From the NCBI GenBank assembly GCA_964648365.1, contig CAZYLK010000005.1, forward strand, positions 1 through 64,000: DNA of 64,000 nt, written 5' to 3'. Shown here piece by piece: positions 25,343 to 34,231 of this stretch. A program made the translations under genes and the position numbers. A model generated the notes under the pieces. The model searched no databases. It had not been told where the DNA came from and saw only the letters and a program-made list of their open reading frames with translations. Within the stretch, counting starts at the first letter, position 1; the number at the start of each line of letters is the position of its first letter. This DNA comes from SURF-32 sp964648365. GTDB taxonomy: Bacteria > Planctomycetota > Phycisphaerae > UBA1845.

Positions 25343-25437
25343 GCTCCGGAAACATCCCGGTTGCGCCTCAATCTGACGGTACGACCAGACGCCACGGTGG
25401 GTGAAGTCTGGCGACACGATCGGATTCGCGAGTTCTC

Positions 25438-25473
25438 TGCATTCGTTATTCGCTATTCGCCATTCGCCATTCC
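25438..25473. repeat. CATTCG(C/T) heptad repeat cluster
   Basis: Five units of the heptad with the variant order GCATTCGTTATTCGCTATTC then GCCATTCGCCATTC, immediately before the stop of the convergent MBL-fold gene. The same unit order recurs at 3684-3718 and 50899-50935, so these arrays are copies of one longer element rather than independent slippage. Confidence 0.85.
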
Positions 25474-25480
25474 CAACGGG

Positions 25481-26272
25481 TCAATCGAACGTCAGCCGCA
25501 GCCCGTCGTACGACAGCGCCATGCCGTCCGGCAGTTCGGCGTTGGTCTCGTCGTGCCCGAGTTCGTGCGCGATGTGCGTAAAGTAGGTTTGCTCCGCCCC
25601 GATCCGCTGCGCCATTTCCACCGCCTGCTCGAGATTGAAGTGCGTCGGATGCGGGCGGCGGCGCAGGGCATCGAGGATCAGCACGTCCAGCCCGCGCAGC
25701 CGATCCAGCGATTCCGGCGGGATGAAGTTGCAGTCGGTGCAATACGCGAAGCGCCCGAACCGGAACCCCATCACCGGGAGTTTCCCGTGCAGCATCGGGA
25801 TGGGCAGGACCGTGGCGCCGCCGATCTCGAACGGCTCGTCCGTAATCGGCGCCATGATCAGGTTTGGTTTGGCCGACGGGTATTCCTCGTCGTCCGCGAA
25901 CGCATACGGAAACATGCGCCGCACGCGCTCCAGCGTCTCGACCGTGCCGCGCACGACCATGTGCGAGCGCATCAGCCAGTTGAATCGCCGCAGATCATCC
26001 AGCCCGACCACGTGATCGGCGTGGTGATGCGTGTAGAGAACGGCGTCGATCCGGTGGACGCGGTGCGCGACGCACTGGAGTCGCAGTTCCGGCGACGTGT
26101 CGATCAGGATGCGCTGGCCGGCCGCCCGGACAAACAGGCTCGGCCGCATCCGCCGGTCGCGCGGGTTAGCGGACGTGCAAACGGTGCAGTCGCAGCCGAT
26201 CATCGGCACGCCATGCGACGTCCCGCTGCCCAGCACGATGACTTCCTCCGGACTGTCGCCGCCACGCTTCAC
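25481..26272 (-). CDS. MBL-fold metallo-hydrolase (PhnP-like)
   Basis: Protein of about 263 residues of the metallo-beta-lactamase fold, close to the PhnP/RNase Z-like group. The metal motif THHHADHVVGLDDL, the N-terminal LGSGTSHGVPMIGCDCTVC (with the CxxC of PhnP-like enzymes) and later histidines (PMLHGKLP, THIAHELGH) are present. PhnP is a cyclic phosphodiesterase, and related enzymes act on diverse phosphodiesters; the substrate here is open. I start it at the GTG at 26272 since the frame further upstream is repeat-derived; this start is uncertain. Confidence 0.75.
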   Translation of the reverse strand: MKRGGDSPEEVIVLGSGTSHGVPMIGCDCTVCTSANPRDRRMRPSLFVRAAGQRILIDTSPELRLQCVAHRVHRIDAVLYTHHHADHVVGLDDLRRFNWLMRSHMVVRGTVETLERVRRMFPYAFADDEEYPSAKPNLIMAPITDEPFEIGGATVLPIPMLHGKLPVMGFRFGRFAYCTDCNFIPPESLDRLRGLDVLILDALRRRPHPTHFNLEQAVEMAQRIGAEQTYFTHIAHELGHDETNAELPDGMALSYDGLRLTFD

Positions 26273-26687
26273 GCCCAGGTATCCTACCCGACGCGATGTT
26301 CGATGACACGGGGTCTGCCGCGGAGCCCGCACCGGGGGCGTGACGTTCTCAGCCGCTCTGTGCGCATCGGCGCGGAGCGTGGACCGCGTCGCATCCGCCG
26401 TAGGCGGGCCGAAGGCAGGCCGTTTCTTCTGGAAGGCAGTTGCCTGATTGCTGGCGGACATCCATCCGTCTCCACGGCCTCGAAGACGAGACCGTGGCAC
26501 CCGTGACACCACATGGCACTCTCCGATTCTGTCACGCACCAGCCCGCCGGACGGTCCGCTAGCCGCCCGCAGACTGCGGCCGCGGTCTCCATTGCGATCG
26601 TCGGTCGGATGGCTAGACTCGGCACATCCGGCCGGGCCGGTGCCTGCCGGGGCCGCTTCCGCGGCGCAACCCATCGGAGGAGCAAGA
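26273..26687. other. Spacer upstream of pckA with composite repeat
   Basis: No gene. Bases about 26370-26500 form one arm of a diverged inverted repeat that also occurs after pckA (about 28376-28500). It contains CCGCCGTAGGCGGGCCGAAG and the palindrome CACGGCCTCGAAGACGAGAC followed by CGTGGCAC. Confidence 0.6.
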
Positions 26688-28283
26688 GTGGCCTCGCACG
26701 GCTATTTCCCCAGCGTGAATGGACTGGCCTCAGCCGGCGTCGAGCGACACGGCGACCTCTACTGGAACCTCCCTCCCGCCGAACTGGCCGAACGGGCCAT
26801 CCGTGCGGGCGAGGGGCGCCTGGCGTCCAACGGCGCCCTGGTCTGCACCACCGGCCCGCACACCGGTCGCTCGCCCAACGACAAGTTCGTCGTCGATGAA
26901 CCGGACTCGCGCGATCGGATCTGGTGGGGCAAGGTCAATCAGCGCATGTCGGCCGAGCACTTCGACCGGTTGCACCGCCGCGTGGCCGACTACTATGCCG
27001 ACAAGCAACTTTACGTCCGCGACATGTACGCCGGCGCGGACCCGGCGACCCGGCTGCCCATCCGGGTGGTCAATGAGTCCGCCTGGCACAATCTCTTCGC
27101 GGCCCAACTGTTCATCCGGCCGGAGCCGGGCAGCACAGTGGACTTCACGCCCGGCTTCACTGTGCTCAACGCGCCGGGCTGCAAAGCGGATCCCGCGACC
27201 GACGGCACGCACTCCCCCACGTTCGTGGCAGTCAGCTTTCACAAGCGTATCGTGCTGATCGGCGGAACGGCCTATGCCGGCGAGATCAAGAAGAGCATCT
27301 TCACGGTCATGAACTACGTCCTGCCGACCTCGGGCATCCTGAGCATGCACTGCTCGGCCAACATCGGCGCCGGCGGCGACACGGCGCTCTTCTTCGGCCT
27401 CAGCGGCACGGGCAAGACGACGCTCTCGGCCGATCCCGAGCGGCGGCTGATCGGCGACGACGAGCACGGCTGGAGCGACGGCGGCGTCTTCAACATCGAG
27501 GGCGGCTGCTACGCCAAATGCATCCACCTGTCCAAGACGTACGAACCGCAGATCTACAACGCGATCCGCTTCGGCTCCGTGCTGGAAAACGTAGTGATCG
27601 ACGACGCCAGCCGGGCGATCGACTATGACTCGGCCGCGCTGACGGAAAACACGCGGGCGGCCTATCCGCTCGACTATATCGAGGGCGCGGTCATCCCCAG
27701 CGTCGGCCCGCACCCGCGCAACATCATCTTCCTGACGTGCGATGCGTTCGGCGTCCTGCCGCCGGTGTCGGCGCTGTCGCCGGAGCAGGCGATGTACCAC
27801 TTCCTTTCCGGCTACACCGCGAAAGTGGCCGGGACGGAAAAGGGTGTCACCGAGCCGCAAGCGACGTTCAGCACGTGCTTCGGGGCGCCGTTCTTGCCGC
27901 TGCCGCCCGCGACGTACGCCAACATGCTGGGCAAGAAGATGGCCCACCACGGCGTGAAGTGCTGGCTGGTCAACACCGGCTGGAGCGGCGGCGGCTACGG
28001 CATCGGCCACCGGTTCAGCCTGCGTTATACCCGCGCCATTGTGAAGGCCATTCTCACTGGCGTGCTGGCCGAAGCGACGACGAAGCCCGATCCGGTGTTC
28101 GGCGTCAACGTGCCGCAGTCCTGCCCGGAAGTTCCGGCCAACCTGTTGATCCCGCGCTCGACGTGGAACGACGGCGCCCAGTACGACGCCCGCGCCAAGG
28201 AACTTGCCGGCCTGTTCACCCAGAATTTTGCGAAGTTCGAGGACGTGGACGCCAAAGTGCGCGCGGCCGGGCCGAAGAGCTGA
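26688..28283 (+). CDS. pckA: Phosphoenolpyruvate carboxykinase (ATP)
   Basis: PckA of 531 residues, the usual length, converts oxaloacetate and ATP to phosphoenolpyruvate, CO2 and ADP in gluconeogenesis. The kinase P-loop GLSGTGKT (237-244), GPHTGRSPNDKF (57-68), GDDEHGW and FNIEGGCYAKCI are intact. I use the GTG at 26688, with GGAGGAG upstream, since it gives the standard N terminus. The gene is flanked by inverted copies of a ~130-base repeat and stands alone as a transcript. Confidence 0.95.
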   Translation: MASHGYFPSVNGLASAGVERHGDLYWNLPPAELAERAIRAGEGRLASNGALVCTTGPHTGRSPNDKFVVDEPDSRDRIWWGKVNQRMSAEHFDRLHRRVADYYADKQLYVRDMYAGADPATRLPIRVVNESAWHNLFAAQLFIRPEPGSTVDFTPGFTVLNAPGCKADPATDGTHSPTFVAVSFHKRIVLIGGTAYAGEIKKSIFTVMNYVLPTSGILSMHCSANIGAGGDTALFFGLSGTGKTTLSADPERRLIGDDEHGWSDGGVFNIEGGCYAKCIHLSKTYEPQIYNAIRFGSVLENVVIDDASRAIDYDSAALTENTRAAYPLDYIEGAVIPSVGPHPRNIIFLTCDAFGVLPPVSALSPEQAMYHFLSGYTAKVAGTEKGVTEPQATFSTCFGAPFLPLPPATYANMLGKKMAHHGVKCWLVNTGWSGGGYGIGHRFSLRYTRAIVKAILTGVLAEATTKPDPVFGVNVPQSCPEVPANLLIPRSTWNDGAQYDARAKELAGLFTQNFAKFEDVDAKVRAAGPKS

Positions 28284-28651
28284 CGTGGACGGGTGGCTGT
28301 GTGGCACCGGTTTGCAACCGGTGGGGCATCATTGTCCGGCACCGGTTTGCAACGAGTGCATGACAGGGTCGGCGGGTGGCACGGTCTCGTCTTCGAGGCC
28401 GTGGTGAGCGCAGCACGAGTGCAGCGCTCGAGAGAGCGGCATTCCAGCCCACGGCCTGCCTTCGGTCCACCTCCGGTGGATGCCACCCGATTCACGCGCG
28501 GTAAGCGCCCACTTCGAGCCGCCCAAAGTGTCGCGCACCCGTTTGCAACCAGTGGGCCAGTATTGTGTGGCACCGGTTTTCAACGGGTGTAGAAGCGGTT
28601 TGACGGCTCGTGCCTCGCGTCTTCGCCACCTAGTCAGCGGAGCACTCGACG
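28284..28651. repeat. Repeat-filled spacer after pckA
   Basis: No gene. It holds at least five copies of the GTGGCAC palindrome family: 28299-28322 (perfect), 28337-28358 (one arm changed), 28376-28404 (variant with CTCGTCTTCGAGG), 28530-28553 (diverged) and 28565-28590. Between them lies the arm of the composite element (CGGCCTGCCTTCGGTCCACC, about 28460) that is inverted relative to the one upstream of pckA. Confidence 0.75.
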
Positions 28652-29569
28652 ATGCAGCGCGCAAGCGACAACGCCGGTCGCGCCCCGCGCGGGACTGTCT
28701 GGATCGGCCCCAGCGGCTGGAGCTACCCGGACTGGGAGGGCTGTTTCTATGAACGACGACTGAAGCCCGGCGACCGGCTCGCCTTCGTCGCCCGGTATTT
28801 CAACGCCGTCGAGGTCAATACCACGTTCTACCGGCCGATCGGCGCATCCACGACCGCCGCCTGGGTACGGAAGGTTGAATCCCGCACGGACTTTCGATTC
28901 GCCTTCAAGCTGACGCAGACCTTCACGCACGTTCGCGATCGGATTGACGGTGCAGCGGCCGCCGCCTTTCACGAAAGCGTCGCGCCCGTCGTCGACGCAG
29001 ACCGGTTCGGCTGCCTGCTCATCCAGTTTCCGTGGTCGTTCCGCAACGGCGAGGCAAACCGCGGCTGGGTTGCGCGGCTGTGCGATGCCTTCGACCCGCT
29101 ACCCGCGGCGGTCGAGGTGCGTCATGCGTCCTGGGACGATGCGTCGTGGCGCGGGTCGCTGGCCGCGCGCGGCGTCGCCGTCTGCCGCATCGATCAGCCC
29201 GCCCTGCGCGACTGCCTGGGCGTCACGGCCGAGACGCGGAACCCGCACGCCTACGTCCGCCTGCACGGCCGTCGCACCGACACCTGGTTCGCAGACGGCG
29301 TACCCGTGTTCGAGCGATACAACTATCTGTATCCGCGCGACGAGTTGACCCCCTGGGTCGAGCGCATCGCAAGCGCCGCCGAGTCGTCGGACGACGTGTA
29401 CGTCTTCACCAACAACCACTACCGCGGCCAGGCGCCCGCCAACGCCCTGGAGCTTCGCGCGCTGCTGGAGGGCGGCCCGGTCGAGATGCCGACCACGCTC
29501 GTCGACGCGTTTCCGCATCTGGCCGACCTCCGCGCGGCGTCGGCGAATCGGGAAACGTTGTTCGATTGA
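28652..29569 (+). CDS. DUF72 (YecE-like) protein
   Basis: Soluble protein of 305 residues of the DUF72/YecE family, a TIM-barrel fold of unknown activity. Recognisable parts are WIGPSGWSYPDWEGCFY near the N terminus, the family stretch FNAVEVNTTFYR (about 50-61), AVEVRHASW near 152-160, and YVRLHGRR with the late VYVFTNNHYRG. It is a single gene between two repeat-rich spacers. No ribosome site stands out before the ATG. Confidence 0.85.
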   Translation: MQRASDNAGRAPRGTVWIGPSGWSYPDWEGCFYERRLKPGDRLAFVARYFNAVEVNTTFYRPIGASTTAAWVRKVESRTDFRFAFKLTQTFTHVRDRIDGAAAAAFHESVAPVVDADRFGCLLIQFPWSFRNGEANRGWVARLCDAFDPLPAAVEVRHASWDDASWRGSLAARGVAVCRIDQPALRDCLGVTAETRNPHAYVRLHGRRTDTWFADGVPVFERYNYLYPRDELTPWVERIASAAESSDDVYVFTNNHYRGQAPANALELRALLEGGPVEMPTTLVDAFPHLADLRAASANRETLFD

Positions 29570-29587
29570 TAGGCCGCCCGGTCAGCG

Positions 29588-29626
29588 GCGGGCCGATCCG
29601 AACCCCGGCCGCAAGGACGCGGCCGG
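29588..29626. repeat. Family C repeat
   Basis: ATCCGAACCCCGGCCGCAAG then GACGCGGCC, a diverged copy of the CCGAACCGCGACCGTCAGGG element. A copy in opposite orientation lies at 30662-30691, so the pair brackets the TPR gene. Confidence 0.55.
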
Positions 29627-29660
29627 CTTGTGACGGCGGCTCCCCGACGCGGGAGCCGGA

Positions 29661-30644
29661 TCATGTGCCGTTCTCGTCCACACGAAGATAGAGCGCGTGG
29701 CCCGTATAGTAGTATATGCCCTTCGGATTGGTACTTTGGTTCTCGAGTACGCTACACTCGCTCACTCGAAGTGAATCCTCCGCTACGTCGGGAACAATGC
29801 GTTTGATGTACTCCATAGCTTCGGAAACGTCATCCGCGACGACGTCATAGGTTGCAAAGAAACCAAGCTCGTGGCCGTTGCCGTCGGTCTCGGGCCAGTC
29901 GCCTTCTATCAGGATTCTGAAGTACTGAGCCGCGGGCGAGACCTCGTTCTCGATGTTGCGAATGAGCCAGAGGGCATTACTAAGTGCATGGCTGTGCGCC
30001 AGCGCATCCCACGCATACGAAAGTGCCCGCTCCGCGTCATCGCGGCCTTTCCAGTAAGCCCTGCCTACGTCGACGAGCACGAGCGCACGAGTCTCGTCGT
30101 CAAGATGATCGCCTTCCGCAAGCAAACGCTCGCCACGGACAATCACATCCTCGTGCTCTCCCTGCCTGACGTAAACGTCGAGACGCATGGCCTCGGTCCG
30201 ATCCTGGAGATCCGGATCGGCGACCCGGTCGAATTCGTCCAACGCCTCCTCGAAACAGTCTTCGCGCGTGAGCAGGATCCCCATGTTGAGACGAACCGAC
30301 GACTCATTGACGCCCGAACACTCGAGCGCCTTCTTATAGGCCTCGTGCGCCTTGGCGTATTCGCGCAAATCCGACCGCTTGTTTCCTAGCAACTCCCACA
30401 AAAGCCACACTTTCGGCGCCTTCTCGACCCCTGCCTCCAGAATCTGAACCGCACGTGTGTCGTCACCTTGGCCGGCGTATGCCAGTGCCAGGATCTCGAA
30501 CGCCGAAGAGTGTCGCATCCGCTCTAGTTGGTTTCCGACTTCAATCGCGGCATCGAAATCGGATGCATTGACGGCTGCATAGCCCTTCTTCATCAGACTC
30601 TCGATGGATTCGGCCACCCTGTCTACCCCCTCAGCACTCGGCAC
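29661..30644 (-). CDS. TPR-repeat protein
   Basis: Cytoplasmic protein of 327 residues with tandem helical repeats of the TPR type over about residues 10-240 (for example AYAGQGDDTRAVQILEAGVE and YAKAHEAYKKALECSG). The C-terminal ~90 residues form a separate alpha/beta part, without a recognised family. The gene has lower GC than its neighbours and is bracketed by inverted family C repeats, which may mark an inserted segment. No partner gene is evident. Confidence 0.7.
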   Translation of the reverse strand: MPSAEGVDRVAESIESLMKKGYAAVNASDFDAAIEVGNQLERMRHSSAFEILALAYAGQGDDTRAVQILEAGVEKAPKVWLLWELLGNKRSDLREYAKAHEAYKKALECSGVNESSVRLNMGILLTREDCFEEALDEFDRVADPDLQDRTEAMRLDVYVRQGEHEDVIVRGERLLAEGDHLDDETRALVLVDVGRAYWKGRDDAERALSYAWDALAHSHALSNALWLIRNIENEVSPAAQYFRILIEGDWPETDGNGHELGFFATYDVVADDVSEAMEYIKRIVPDVAEDSLRVSECSVLENQSTNPKGIYYYTGHALYLRVDENGT

Positions 30645-30661
30645 TAGAGGCCGCTACGGAG

Positions 30662-30691
30662 ACCGCTCCCCTACGGTTGCGGTTCGGATTG
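30662..30691. repeat. Family C repeat
   Basis: ACCGCTCCCCTACGGTTGCG followed by GTTCGGATTGG. It is inverted relative to the copies at 29588 and 31885 and lies between the TPR gene and top6A. Confidence 0.7.
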
Positions 30692-30724
30692 GCGCTTGCG
30701 CCGGGGTTGCACCTGTGCGCCGCG

Positions 30725-31864
30725 CTAATCAAGCCACTGCTTCTTATCACCCAGCTTCATCGGCACGTATTCTTCCGTCAGATACGTCAGCCGCTTGTTG
30801 ATCATGGCTTCGACTTCCATCTTGAAGCCGTTGGAAATCATTTTCTTGATCTCCTTTTCCCACGGGCGTTTGCCTTCAAACCACGGGTAGGCCAGGATCT
30901 GCTTGGCGCGTTTGATGTCGTTGGCGTCGAGGTCGATCTTGACGTCGTCAGACAGGCCGCATCGCTCGTAGTCAAAGCTGGAGACGCCGATGAACTTCGC
31001 GTCGGGCACGGCCATGCGGCGCGACTCATAGGCCAGGTTGATCGAGCCCTGTTTGATGACTGAATAGATGTAATACCCCCACGGGTCGCAATCCATGAGG
31101 ACGTACACGGGCAGCTTCAACTCCTTGTGCATGCGATGCAACAGGCGGCGCATACCGCGGGCGGGCTGGCCGCCGCCGTGGGAGATGATGCACTGATGGT
31201 CCTGCCAGAATCGGTCTTCGTGGAAGCGACGCCAGATGGTGTCCTTTTCCACATGAAGAATGAACTTCGCGTCGCACTTCTTGAACTGGACCGTCTCCGG
31301 CTCGACGATGCTCGGCACGGCATAGCCGGCGCTGCCCATGCGGGTGCAGTCCAGCGTATTGCCGTCGTCGACCAGAGTGATCGGTCCCACGAGATTGCCG
31401 CGATTGCTGGCGAAGACGTGCAACTCTTCCCGTAGCGTATCGATGGCGACCTCCAAGTCCTCAATGATCGGATCAGACTCGGCTTGATCGTCGAAAGTCT
31501 TCTCGTTGGTGCCCTTGATTGTGTGTTTTGACCGATAGTAAAGCCCGCGGATGCTGATAGTCTTCTCTTCGTCGATCAACGCCTTGCACTGGGACGCCAC
31601 CAGCAGCGTCTGCATGAACCGCTTCGCCTGCCCGAAGTTGAAAAAGCTCCGCGTCTGCTTGTTGTCTCCCATTTCGATGTAGCGCGTCTTCGGATTGAAC
31701 GACACGTTGGACAGTGCGCGGGTCGGGATGTCGACGGACGGGTCGGTGGACCGCTCCGCCTGGCCGACGACCGTCAAGGCGAGGTTCTTGATCTTGTCAG
31801 CGGCGTCGCTTTTGCGCCGGGCGGGACGCGTCGTGGAACTGGGTTTGGTCTTAGTCTTGGCCAT
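30725..31864 (-). CDS. top6A: DNA topoisomerase VI subunit A
   Basis: Topo VI-A (379 residues), the DNA-cleaving subunit of a type IIB topoisomerase and homologue of Spo11. The winged-helix tyrosine motif SIRGLYYRSK has Tyr109-Tyr110, one of which is the active-site residue. The Toprim domain shows LHVEKD with Glu206 and DCDPWG with Asp258/Asp260, the metal ligands. I start at the ATG at 31864, trimming eight residues. The partner top6B is 157 bases upstream on the same strand, so they form an operon that is divergent from dnaA. Archaeal-type topo VI occurs only sporadically in bacteria. Confidence 0.93.
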   Translation of the reverse strand: MAKTKTKPSSTTRPARRKSDAADKIKNLALTVVGQAERSTDPSVDIPTRALSNVSFNPKTRYIEMGDNKQTRSFFNFGQAKRFMQTLLVASQCKALIDEEKTISIRGLYYRSKHTIKGTNEKTFDDQAESDPIIEDLEVAIDTLREELHVFASNRGNLVGPITLVDDGNTLDCTRMGSAGYAVPSIVEPETVQFKKCDAKFILHVEKDTIWRRFHEDRFWQDHQCIISHGGGQPARGMRRLLHRMHKELKLPVYVLMDCDPWGYYIYSVIKQGSINLAYESRRMAVPDAKFIGVSSFDYERCGLSDDVKIDLDANDIKRAKQILAYPWFEGKRPWEKEIKKMISNGFKMEVEAMINKRLTYLTEEYVPMKLGDKKQWLD

Positions 31865-31884
31865 GGGGATCAACCGGTAAGGTG

Positions 31885-31996
31885 GCAATCCGAACCGCGA
31901 CCGTCAGGGAGCGGCTTCCGCAGTGCCACTGCGAATCAGCATCAGACGCCGAGCGAAGCCGCCAGCCCCTCCCTGACGGTCGGGGTTCGGATTGGC
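31885..31996. repeat. Inverted pair of family C repeats
   Basis: AATCCGAACCGCGACCGTCA then GGGAGCGG at 31886-31913 and its inverted partner CCCCTCCCTGACGGTCGGGG then TTCGGATTGG at 31967-31996. Together they can form a long hairpin between top6B and top6A, which could affect the mRNA of this operon. Confidence 0.8.
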
Positions 31997-32021
31997 TCGA
32001 TCGAACTGATAGTGGACCGAC

Positions 32022-33965
32022 TTACTTCTGTCGCTTCTGCTTTCTTGTCGCGCGTGTTGTCTTGCGAGCGGCTGACGCTGCGCCAGTGTCAAACAACTCC
32101 TCCAGAGCAGGCGCCTCGCCTCCATTGCGATCCACAACGACCGTATCCGGCAGCCGCAGACCGTTGTCATCCTCCTCCGCCTGCTTGATCACCTTTCCGC
32201 TATCATCGAACTCCAGGTCAGCGGCCTCTGTATGCGACTCCGCCAGCCGAACCAGGTTCTGGCGAAACTCCTCCTTGTTGATCACCGTAATCGCCCGGGC
32301 GGCTTCGACGACTTCATTGATATACCGATGAAACACGTCGCGCCGCCGGCTGAAGTCTGTCTTTTTCTTCTTGCGCCGCAGCAGCGACCCCAGCCGCCGC
32401 CCGCATTCCGACAGGCCCAGCCGAACCTCTTTGCGAATCTCGTCGTAGTCGGCGATCGCCTCCTTGCCTTCGGACGTAAACGGCACCCAGACGCTGGCCA
32501 TGTGGATCAGCACCACCATCGGCGCCCGCGGCAGCGCTCCTGATGATTGCGACAGGCCGTACTTGTTCCAGCGCGTGTCGGTGACCGCCTTGTAGGTCGC
32601 ACACGCCCCCTGCTGATAGAGCAGCGGCACGCGGTTGGCGAAGCGGATGACGCGGGCCTGCACGTCCAGGTCTTTCTCGTCCACGTCCTCGTCGTGCCGG
32701 TCGCCGCCGAGTTCGCCGCCATAGGCGATGCCGACCTCGATCTGAAACGGGTTGCCGCGATAGACGACCGGGTCGCGGGTCACGGCCGTGTAGAACTCGG
32801 CTTTGATCCCCTTGGTCATGCCGCGCAGGATGCTCTCCGCCCCGATGGGCGCCAGGCAGTCCGTCGGCGGGGCCTTGAGCTTGGCCGCCTGCAGGGCCTT
32901 GTAGAGCTTCTCCGCCGTGGGGGGGTCGATCGAGCTGACCCAGGATTGCGCCGTCAGCCCGGCCGTCGCCACTATCTTCTGCGCCACGGCCGAACTGACG
33001 CGAGAAAACTCCGTCTGCAGAAACGCGCCCAGTTTCTTGGACTCGGTCTGCTTGAGCATCTTCATGAGCGTGCCGAGTTCGATGCCGTAGGGGTGGGGCT
33101 TGATCTCACGGGTGGCGGGCGGAAGCACATCCGTGCCCCGCGGATAGTCGATGACCGTCCCCGTGGGCGGATGGTAGATGATGCGGGCGTGCGGGTTCGC
33201 GATGGCGACCAGTTCGAGATACTCGTCCACGCTCTGCCGGCTGCGGTGGTAGTTGGCCACCAGTTCGATGCTGACTTCCGTACCGCTGGTCCAGTCCCGC
33301 TCTACAGTTTCTTCGGCGATGATGTCGGGCCGGTTCTTCTGCGTGTCGATCGCCAGCTTGTACTGGTGCGCCTGGGCTCGCGGACCGGTCTTGCTCACGA
33401 TGCTGATCGGTTTGCCCGTCGTGATCAGGCCGTACATGCCGGCCGCGGAGATGCCGATGCCCTGCTGCCCGCGGGACATCTTGAGCCGGTGGAACTTTGA
33501 GCCGTACAGCAATTGCCCGAACACCCTCGGAATCTGCTGCTTGACGATGCCCGGCCCGTTGTCACGGACGGTGACGCGGAAGCGGTCCTCGTCGCGCTGC
33601 TGGATGTGAACGTCCACATCGGGCAGAATCCCCGCCTCTTCGCAGGCATCGAGGCTGTTGTCGACGGCCTCCTTGACGGTGGTCAGCAGGGCCTTGCGCT
33701 TGTTGTCGAAGCCGAGCAGGTGGCGGTTCTTGGTGAAGAACTCCGAGACGGAGATTTCGCGCTGCTGCTTCGCCATCGACTCGGCGGTGGCCCGTTTGGG
33801 CTCTTTGCGCGAGGAGCGGGCGGTTGATGGTCTGGATGGTGCGATGCTGGGACTCTCCTGCGGCGTGGGATCGGCGGTCAGCACTCCGCCCGAGGGCGAG
33901 AATGGCAGTGTCATCTGGTCGGCCGGGTTGTCGCTGCGGCCGGTTCGGCCCTCGTGTTCCACCAT
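32022..33965 (-). CDS. top6B: DNA topoisomerase VI subunit B
   Basis: Topo VI-B (647 residues from the ATG at 33965, with GGGAG upstream), the ATP-binding, transducing subunit. The GHKL motifs are intact: TVKEAVDNSLDACEEAG with Asn103, VRDNGPGI with Asp135, and GQQGIGISAAGMYGL (167-180). An H2TH-like middle section (around 320-410) and transducer domain follow. About 65 residues of low-complexity N-terminal extension and a Lys/Arg-rich tail are additions to the archaeal core. It is transcribed away from dnaA, with 266 bases between the two starts. Confidence 0.93.
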   Translation of the reverse strand: MVEHEGRTGRSDNPADQMTLPFSPSGGVLTADPTPQESPSIAPSRPSTARSSRKEPKRATAESMAKQQREISVSEFFTKNRHLLGFDNKRKALLTTVKEAVDNSLDACEEAGILPDVDVHIQQRDEDRFRVTVRDNGPGIVKQQIPRVFGQLLYGSKFHRLKMSRGQQGIGISAAGMYGLITTGKPISIVSKTGPRAQAHQYKLAIDTQKNRPDIIAEETVERDWTSGTEVSIELVANYHRSRQSVDEYLELVAIANPHARIIYHPPTGTVIDYPRGTDVLPPATREIKPHPYGIELGTLMKMLKQTESKKLGAFLQTEFSRVSSAVAQKIVATAGLTAQSWVSSIDPPTAEKLYKALQAAKLKAPPTDCLAPIGAESILRGMTKGIKAEFYTAVTRDPVVYRGNPFQIEVGIAYGGELGGDRHDEDVDEKDLDVQARVIRFANRVPLLYQQGACATYKAVTDTRWNKYGLSQSSGALPRAPMVVLIHMASVWVPFTSEGKEAIADYDEIRKEVRLGLSECGRRLGSLLRRKKKKTDFSRRRDVFHRYINEVVEAARAITVINKEEFRQNLVRLAESHTEAADLEFDDSGKVIKQAEEDDNGLRLPDTVVVDRNGGEAPALEELFDTGAASAARKTTRATRKQKRQK

Positions 33966-34231
33966 CCCTGGCGCTCCCTTCCGGGGCGTGCGGATCGTAG
34001 CACGCCTCCCGTCCCCTTCAAGGCGAGGCCGCACCCTCGACGATTCGCCCCGCCCGTCCGGCGGGTGGTCCGGCCCGGTTCCCCGCGCGCCGAACCGGGT
34101 GTGAATTCTGCTGGTCGGTCGGGGGGAATACTGGTACTATAGCGCCATCGCGCGGTTCGGCCGCCCGCTGGCGCGCCGCCTCTCACGCTGGTTCAGCATC
34201 ACGGCAGCGCGGAGTCTGACTGTACGCAACA
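33966..34231. other. Divergent top6B/dnaA intergenic region
   Basis: Holds the promoters of both directions. Toward dnaA a possible -10 (TACTAT, 34135-34140) lies about 90 bases before the ATG; no convincing -35 or perfect DnaA box is visible. GGAG is 19 bases from the dnaA ATG, too far for a normal ribosome site. Confidence 0.4.

Noticed and set aside
26730..28307. 525-codon frame antisense to pckA
   Set aside because: Antisense to a complete, highly conserved enzyme gene; the translation has no recognisable domain.
30652..30700. GGTTGCGGTTCGGATTGG as part of a tRNA
   Set aside because: GGTTCGG resembles a T-loop, but there is no acceptor stem or cloverleaf, and the sequence is a family C repeat found at several places.
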